Source: Ambrosia x helenae (lineage: Eukaryota; Streptophyta; Magnoliopsida; Asterales; Asteraceae). From it: a stretch of DNA of 64,000 nucleotides. Where the stretch lies: assembly GCA_030844895.1 (NCBI GenBank), contig CM061231.1:138107023-138171022 (forward strand), written 5' to 3'. Both the position numbers and the translations under genes were made by a program. The notes under the pieces were generated by a model. That model was not told where the DNA came from, searched no databases, and saw nothing but the letters and a program-made list of their open reading frames with translations. Positions 57,945-64,000 of the stretch are shown piece after piece. The first letter of the stretch is position 1; the number at the start of each line of letters is the position of its first letter.

Positions 57945-59175
57945 TAAACCGAAAATATATTAAAGTAATAAAAAAATAATTAATATTAAAAAAATATAAA
58001 AAATTTTAAATTTTTCCCACCCAAACGTTTAAATTTGAAATTCCAACGGTTACTGCTCCAAACAGTACAAACATCAATTTTTCCCACCCAAACGTTTAAA
58101 TTTGAAATTTTAAGTTTGAAACTTTGAATTTCAAAGTTCCCCCCCTCCCCCCCCCCCCCCCCCCCCCCCGCTTCATATTTCTAACCCTATAAATACAACA
58201 CCTAACCCAATTCTCAGTCACACCTATTCCTCCTCCTCAAAGCAATGAATAACATGGGTGACGATTTTCAACCAGGAGCTGCTGGACCGTCTAATATCCG
58301 GCAGTACTCTCGCCGGGTCCGGGACGGGGCCGCCCCCATAGACTACCATTCACCTCCTCTCCTCCTCCTACTGCTACACAACCTCCTCTTTCTCCTCCTC
58401 CTCCTCCACAACATTGGTTATATCCCCCTCCTGCTGCTGCTGCTGCACAACCAACATTTCCTCCTCCTCAAGCCGGTGATGACTGGACGGATGAGCAAAT
58501 GGTCTGGGCCATGGATTATGTCTTGCCCCAGCAACAAATGGAGCGACTAAGGTTGTCGGCCCCTACCCCCACCACCATCCCCCAACACCAGACTACCCCC
58601 ATCCCCATCCCCCAACACCAGGCTACCCCCATCCCCTACCACGAGACTTCCCCAGGGAGATTGAGGAGGAGGAACTCTACTGGAGCCTACCTACCCCTCC
58701 TCGTGAGTACTACTATTTCCCCTCAGATGCGAGATCCGATGGACGGGATAGCTCACGTTCCGTCTCACCCGAGTACATCACCCTCCCCGGGGAATGGGAC
58801 AACTACTCTTCATAGTGGAGAAAATTAGGATTAAATAAGTAATTTAGGATTTATTTATGTTTAAATAAGTAATTTAGGAATTAGGATTATGTAATAGTTA
58901 TTAAGTAATTTAATTATGTAATGTTTTTTTTTATTTATTTTATTTAATTTCTTTTTTTTTATTAAAACGGGCCAAAACATCTATATTATTGTTTTTTTTT
59001 ATGCAAGACCCTAAAAGATATATATGATTTTTTTTTAATCAAGACCCATCCAATCACAAAGTAACAAGTGTCACCAACCTCTTGCTCCACGCCAAGTGAT
59101 TGCCCCCCGCCCCCCCCCCCAACGCCATAGCGGCGGTGGTGTTCCCCCCCCTTCCCGCCCCCACTCCGGATAGCC
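57736..59175. mobile_element. PIF/Harbinger-type transposon with TAA target duplication
   Basis: TIRs GACTATCCGGAGTGGTGGGG at 57736 and the inverse GGCTATCCGGAGTGGGGGCG at 59175, flanked by TAA on both sides (57733-57735, 59176-59178). G-rich subterminal DNA faces C-rich DNA at the other end. The interior holds a T20 run, (AAT)n at 57909-57943, a long C run at 58147-58169 and one short gene-like unit. No DDE transposase is present, so it is non-autonomous. Confidence 0.85.
58245..58828 (+). pseudogene. Hypothetical Pro/Gln-rich ORF inside the Harbinger element
   Basis: A TATAAATAC box (58189-58197) precedes an ATG at 58245 (MNNMGDDFQPGAAGPSNIRQ). After RRVRDGAAPIDYHS the frame that makes sense shifts by one within CTCCTC repeats. 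The downstream frame (to 58828) reads Pro-rich sequence, GDDWTDEQMVWAMDYVLPQQ, then Pro/Thr/Gln-rich repeats ending HSGEN. The acidic WTDEQMVWAMDYV segment looks like a short folded helix. I do not recognise the family. It may be a remnant of the element's second (Myb-like) ORF or a captured gene. A single indel separates the two halves. Confidence 0.4.
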
Positions 59176-59341
59176 TAAAAGCAAATAACAGTTCACAATA
59201 TGAAATTCTTTGATGTGTAAGTGATCTAGGTTTTCAAAAGTGTTTATAGATGGTTTTTGGGTAGTCCCCAACCTCAATAAGTGGACTAAGGAGTCTGCTC
59301 CCTTCACAAGTAGACTTTGACTAGAATTTCTCTATAAAAAT

Positions 59342-59833
59342 TGTAGCGATATCAACTTGAAGGACTAAAGTCGATTAAAATAATAATTAAGTTTGTTTAA
59401 TTATTATTTGATTTATCTATTAGTATTAGGTTTGAGATATGTTTTCTATTGGTATGTGGGGTTAGGTTCACGTACAAACACCTTTTTCGTACGAACTGTA
59501 CGAATCAAAGGAAAAAACACGCTGGGTCGTGTATAACTAGAGTAATTATATAATTACTATAGTTATACTCTAGCTATATAACTAGAGTAATTATATAATT
59601 ACTCTAGTTATATAACTAGAGTATAACTAGAGTTTTTTCGGTGTTTTTCCTTTGATTCGTACAGTTCGTACGAAAAAGTTGTTTGTATTTAATCTTTTGT
59701 CTGGTTTTGATAATTATCGTTTAGTATTATAATTCTAGTAGGACTAGATTAATTAGTCTATATAAACTCTTGTTTTCTATGTTTATTTTTATACACCAAA
59801 TCAATAAAACTTTTGTTCGTTCCAAGTTTAACA
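59342..59833 (+). repeat. Copia 5' LTR (LTR F) containing a MITE
   Basis: TGTAGCGATATC to ...GTTTAACA, directly followed by a primer binding site. CTATATAAACTC at about 59758-59769 is a plausible LTR TATA box. Without the MITE (215 bp) the LTR is about 280 bp. The left boundary is approximate and no 3' LTR is present. Confidence 0.6.
59473..59687. mobile_element. Palindromic MITE in the LTR
   Basis: Terminal inverted repeats of about 40 bp: TACAAACACCTTTTTCGTAC inward through GAACTGTACGAATCAAAGG, mirrored at the right end. The middle is itself palindromic, with TAACTAGAGTAATTATA repeats. The whole folds into one long hairpin. Confidence 0.8.
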
Positions 59834-59835
59834 AG

Positions 59836-59848
59836 TGGTGTCAGAGCC
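59836..59848 (+). promoter_or_regulatory. Copia primer binding site
   Basis: TGGTGTCAGAGCC, an initiator-Met site with one transition, two bases after the LTR end. Confidence 0.75.
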
Positions 59849-60107
59849 AAAGTTTTCAGAGTCACTTTTCGAGAAAAGGGGGCAGCCCCTCAAGGGGCTG
59901 CAATGGCGATAAAACGAGGAAGGTTCCATGAGATCTGCGTTAAAAGAGATGGAAAAGGGAGTCGGGAATTTTCGGCTAGATTCCTTTTCAGTTAAGTGAA
60001 GCTGGTTGTCGTTGCAAAAATTTGAGAACCAGTTTTGCTTGAATTAAATTGAGTTAGTAACAACCACCTTCACTCACGTTTTCAAGATACCACACAATGT
60101 TATGATA
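59849..60107 (+). other. Leader of a truncated copia element
   Basis: GC-richer than its surroundings, with GGGGGCAGCCCCTCAAGGGG hairpin-forming sequence at 59878-59900. No gag follows. The hAT element begins soon after. Confidence 0.4.
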
Positions 60108-60115
60108 TTTGTTGT

Positions 60116-60875
60116 TAGGGCTGTTCAAATCGCTCGCCGCTCGTGGATCGCTTGCCTCTTGTTCGGAAAATACTTGAAAAATTTCCGCTTGGTTGTAAAT
60201 GAGGCGATCGGCTCGGTTCGATTTGTAAACGAGCCAAGCATGAGCAAAGGTCCGCTCGGATTGGTTCGGCTCGAATAAATTTTTATTTATTTATTATATG
60301 TTTAATTATAAATATAGACACAAATTACAGATATATTTATAGCTTTATACATAACATTCTATTGGATTTCGCTCAAATATATGCAAACAAAATACAACTA
60401 GCCCACTTAACCCAATAAAAAATTTAACCCTAAGTTTAATAGTAAAACCATAAGTCAAGAGGTGACAGTGTTGACTTCTTTATGTTGTCAGTCATCCATC
60501 ACTAATCGTCGCTTGATATCATCCTACGTCACAATACATAAATCGTTCTTTGCAGTATGTTCATCGTCTCACCAACCTCAACCTAAGCCTCATTCTCGGA
60601 CACTCGGATCTCAATATTAGTGTTATTATCGGACAGTTCGACCTTAGTTGTCATCCGACAATTAAAAAATAAAAGGAAACATCCCAATTTTATGGTTGTC
60701 CCAATTATTCTTTGCTCGATTCTCGCTCGGCGCTTGCTCGGAAAATCCGCGCTTGAAAAACGCTTGCTTGGTTTTCGGCTCGATTGTAAACGAGCCGCTC
60801 TGCTCGGTTCGATTTGTAACGAGCCAAACATGAGCAAAGCTCTGCTTGGATCGGATTGGCTCGTGACTAGCCCTA
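60116..60875. mobile_element. Non-autonomous hAT transposon with 8-bp target duplication
   Basis: Starts TAGGGCTGTTCAAA and ends GACTAGCCCTA. Perfect TSD TTTGTTGT at 60108-60115 and 60876-60883. Both ends are rich in GCTCGG/CGAGCC words (subterminal inverted repeats). No transposase. The centre is AT-rich. Confidence 0.9.
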
Positions 60876-60951
60876 TTTGTTGTTGATTATATGCATGGGT
60901 CCACAAACAAAAATTCAACATGAATATCTATTTTTTTTTTTTGACAAAGAA

Positions 60952-61095
60952 CACTACAACAGAGAGGGGACCTTTGGCGGTGACCAAAGTCGCCGCTAAA
61001 ACCACACCTTTAGCGGCGACTAAGTCTTTAGGGGTGACGGTCGCCGCTAAAGGTCACGTCGCTAAAAAAACGTGCCTAATGCCCCTTGTCGCCGC
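60952..61095 (+). mobile_element. Isolated CACTA-type terminus
   Basis: CACTACAACAGAGAGG is followed by GGCGGTGACC/GTCGCCGCTAAA words in both orientations, the subterminal array of a CACTA family distinct from that at 19579. The opposite end was not found, so this is a truncated end. Confidence 0.6.
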
Positions 61096-62130
61096 TAATT
61101 CTTATTTTCCACGGGGCATTCTTTTTTTTTTGCCACGTGGCAAAAATCTGTGCAATCTGAGCAAAACCTTTAATAATATTAAACTCATAATTAAAGAATC
61201 TGAAAGAAAAAAATAAAAAAAGTATCAAATTAAACAAATATCCTTTTCATTAATCATATGCATACATGAATAAATTTAATATCAATTACATGTTTTGGTT
61301 CATACCCTTGGCACTAACGAATGGAGAGCTTTGGAATAAACCACTCACCAACTTTGCTCAATACAGAGAGGTCTTGGTGTATTTCTAAGTTCATTCAAGG
61401 TACAACAATATTATATATATTTGACAATGTTTTTATTTCTTAGTAATTGCTTTTGAAGGAGAGTTTCATTGAATCATTTCCTAGCCGTGATCGAAACCCT
61501 TGATGAACCGGTCGTCAATTGTCATACAAAACCTAAATAACCTAGGTAGTTAGGGTAAATAGGGTATCAAATCCAAGAAACGTGTGGTTAGTGAATGTTG
61601 TTTAGTTGATTAGAAAATGGTGCTTATGAAGATGCTATTAGAATAAATATAAATTATGTTTATTATATTTATAATATGACCATCATTATCATTTATATTA
61701 TATCGATCAATTACTATAATATCCCTAAGTTTATAATCGGTGATTCTTTGATGGACGGAATTACCCTTACTAAACCTAATTAGGGTGTCCCCTGTGTGTA
61801 TAAATAGAGAGATAACTAGAGGTATTAGGTTGGACTCTAATAACACCATAACCTAATGTAGCCGCCACCCACCTCTCTCTCTCTCTCATTCCATCACTTT
61901 GTGATCATTAGCCATCATTAGTGTATACACTAAAGGGAACCAATCAAGATGATGGTGTCTTCCATTACCGAGGTTCCTGAACGGTTAAGCATACCAGGTA
62001 CACATGATTAAATCTTATGTTCATACTTTATGTATCTCTAATAAAATGTATAGTTTTGATAAAACCTAATGTATCAAGTTTATTCAAAACATTATAAAAC
62101 CTTGCTTAACTTGAAATAATATTTTACGTG
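61096..62130. other. AT-rich interval with promoter-like sequence
   Basis: A TATAAATAG at 61799-61807 is followed by a CT repeat (61873-61888) and a short ATG-initiated piece (61949-61997) ending in CCAG|GTACAC, which could be an exon end. No protein is recognised. It may equally be part of a degraded LTR. Confidence 0.3.
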
Positions 62131-62131
62131 C

Positions 62132-62318
62132 CACTTCTGCCCAAAGGTGATATGTCACATTAGTTCGTTATACAAGGTTTCGTTAAGCATTGTAGCTTGG
62201 TTCACATAATTTCCATAAGGTTTCACTTCTGCCCAAAGGTGATGTGTAACAGATTATGTTGGTGAATTGAGCGTATTGCATTAGGACTTTGAATGTCTCA
62301 CTTCTGCCCAAAGGTGAT
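62132..62318. repeat. Three dispersed copies of CACTTCTGCCCAAAGGTGAT
   Basis: The exact 20-mer occurs at 62132-62151, 62224-62243 and 62299-62318, each followed by a GTAAC/GTCAC-like end. Its ends (TCAC/GTGA) are complementary. Confidence 0.9.
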
Positions 62319-64000
62319 GGGTTACATTCACTGTCAACAATTTAATACTTAAATGAACAGCGTATAGCCAAAGCTAGAGCATGTTATTTAAGTAGCTTAT
62401 GTTTGTCTAATGATATTATCACATCTTCATTACAAAATTGATCCTCACAATTAATGATCCTTCATTAATATAATGATCATAATCTAAGTCTGCCTTACAT
62501 CATAACCCGTAACTCGAAACTAATCTCACATTCTTCTATAAATAACTATCTCAACTAAGTAATCCACTCTAATTATCAAAACTAAGAAGAGTTTCCTAAA
62601 ATTTTGTTCTTATTAAGTTACCTCTTAAGACATGACATTCCTACGCTCTATCTGATAAAGTATTACAGAATAACATATGAGCATAATAAGTGGAATAAAA
62701 ATGTCACTTATCGTAATTAAGAACTCCTTTTACTAATTCCTATCAAGTGAGTTATTAAAGATTCTGAAATTCCTAAGACAAATGTATTATCTATGGAAAT
62801 GAAAGAATATAACGAATTCATAAGAAGCATGATATAAATAAATCTAACTCTATGCTTAAATGGGATCTATGAATACATCTTAATATTGAATAACATGACC
62901 CATAAAGCTAATGGGTTACACATGGAAATCAATAAATTTCTAGTGCATAATAACTTTTCCATCAGTACGATTAGATGCATTATAAATCGACTATAACACT
63001 CAGAAATATCAGAGTAAAATGACTGTGTTGATAGCGAATTACGTATAGGTAAAGGAACACATTAAACTAGAAAAGTTGATGGTATTCACCTTACTACCGT
63101 TAAACCTAAAAGAGGAAGAATAATTACCATAGAGAGGATAATTCTAAGGTATGGAAACAAAATACAAGTACTACTTTCAGATATAAGTTTCTTCAAAGGA
63201 AAAGTCTTACTAAGAAAAAGTGTTGCCATTAAGAATAGGCATAAGCAATGAGATTACCCATAAGTAATGAGAACAACTGGCTAAGATATGTAGTGCCTAA
63301 TTAAGGATATGTAACTCCATAAATGCTAATGAATTCCAGTTAACACATGATGGTTGAGTCTAGTTTTATATGTTTCCTTACCATAATTCAACAAATACTT
63401 AAGATGAGAGTTGGTGGCAAAATTACAGGTCTATTAACCGTTAATAACTGATCTTAGTATTGAAGCTTTATGATACCTTACGATATTCTTGAGATTACTC
63501 AGAATTTATTATCAATACTTAAAGATACAATTTTTTGACAGTTACAAGGTTTTAATGACCAACCCAAAGCCACTATTAAGTTCAACTCTCATATTGTTTG
63601 TTGTTATTATCTGAATAGAAACTTTATGAAATAAAACCAGATGATCCAATAACTTTTTCACAACTTTGTTATCATGTAAATGAGAATTTAATAAAGGAAA
63701 ATGAGGCCGATGCAATTCATCCACTAAGACCAAAATTTCATGAGAAATCATGATCAGGTAATTAAAGGATGCTTGGCCATCAAATCTTATTCTCAGTGAC
63801 TTTAAAGCATGTGTTAAATGCCGTAAACATTAAATGGCGAAAGGAATAAATTGGTTTCCATCATAAGTCATAACTAATTGACATTAGTAGAGGTAAGATA
63901 AAATATCTATTCCGTTCCCTACCGACCGAAGTATAAAAGAAATCAATTCATATATACTTAATAAAATTCCCTCTAAGTATGTCCTTAAAATTCCTTATGA
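62319..64000. other. AT-rich interval without a recognised gene
   Basis: Only short frames on both strands. None resembles a known protein. No element ends seen. Confidence 0.5.

Noticed and set aside
61949..61997. Start exon of a real gene (ATGATGGTGTC...)
   Set aside because: Only 16 codons with a possible donor and no downstream coding exon could be recognised, so it is mentioned only as promoter-like sequence.
63542..63751. 69-residue minus-strand ORF
   Set aside because: No conserved motif, AT-rich context, and length within chance expectation.

Overview
The window is repeat-dense nuclear DNA of a flowering plant. The evidence is the element content: Tat- and Athila-type Ty3/gypsy, SIRE- and Ale-type Ty1/copia, RTE LINE, tRNA-type SINE, Helitrons, CACTA, PIF/Harbinger, hAT and MITEs. 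The captured gene pieces are also plant-type: SIN3-like, external NAD(P)H dehydrogenase, DEAD-box helicase RH7, organelle-type lysyl-tRNA synthetase, and G-type lectin receptor kinase. The element families recall Asteraceae, but that is inference only. I see no intact host gene, rRNA, functional tRNA gene or CRISPR. Every coding stretch is a transposon protein or a gene fragment, and nearly all are broken.

Left part (1-7069): a Tat-type gypsy element (gag plus 5' LTR, minus strand) runs off the left edge. Beside it lie a copia LTR with primer binding site and a decayed Athila-type pol (minus strand) with a 140-bp internal duplication. The Athila remnant stops next to a poly(A)-only retroposition scar.

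Centre (7070-42146): a 35-kb nested structure. The outermost layer is a minus-strand LTR element with no coding capacity. Its 3' LTR (7070-9711) carries an inserted solo LTR, and its 5' LTR is 41433-42146. Inside it sits a minus-strand Helitron (about 19147-40664) holding fragments of three unrelated host genes in one orientation. That Helitron was hit by a CACTA element (19579-22232, TSD CCA) carrying Ulp1-protease exons, and by a complete-length SIRE copia element (25371-40536, TSD ATACC). The SIRE element has an extra envelope-like ORF, which was in turn hit by a 5'-truncated RTE LINE. A hairpin-array foldback element and a Tourist-like MITE also lie in the outer element.

Right part (42147-64000): a very young, internally deleted Ale-type copia element with identical LTRs (42191-45995), a SINE with 12-bp TSDs, and microsatellites. 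Next comes a plus-strand Helitron (about 48613-54013) carrying lysyl-tRNA synthetase exons and the tail of its own helicase. A decayed reverse-transcriptase pseudogene, a lectin-kinase 5' fragment and a PIF/Harbinger element (TSD TAA) follow. The window ends with a copia LTR holding a palindromic MITE, a hAT element (8-bp TSD), a CACTA terminus and about 3 kb of AT-rich DNA without recognisable genes.

The elements do not form pathways. The interest lies in the order of insertion, the gene captures, and non-autonomous elements that must have been moved by proteins supplied elsewhere.
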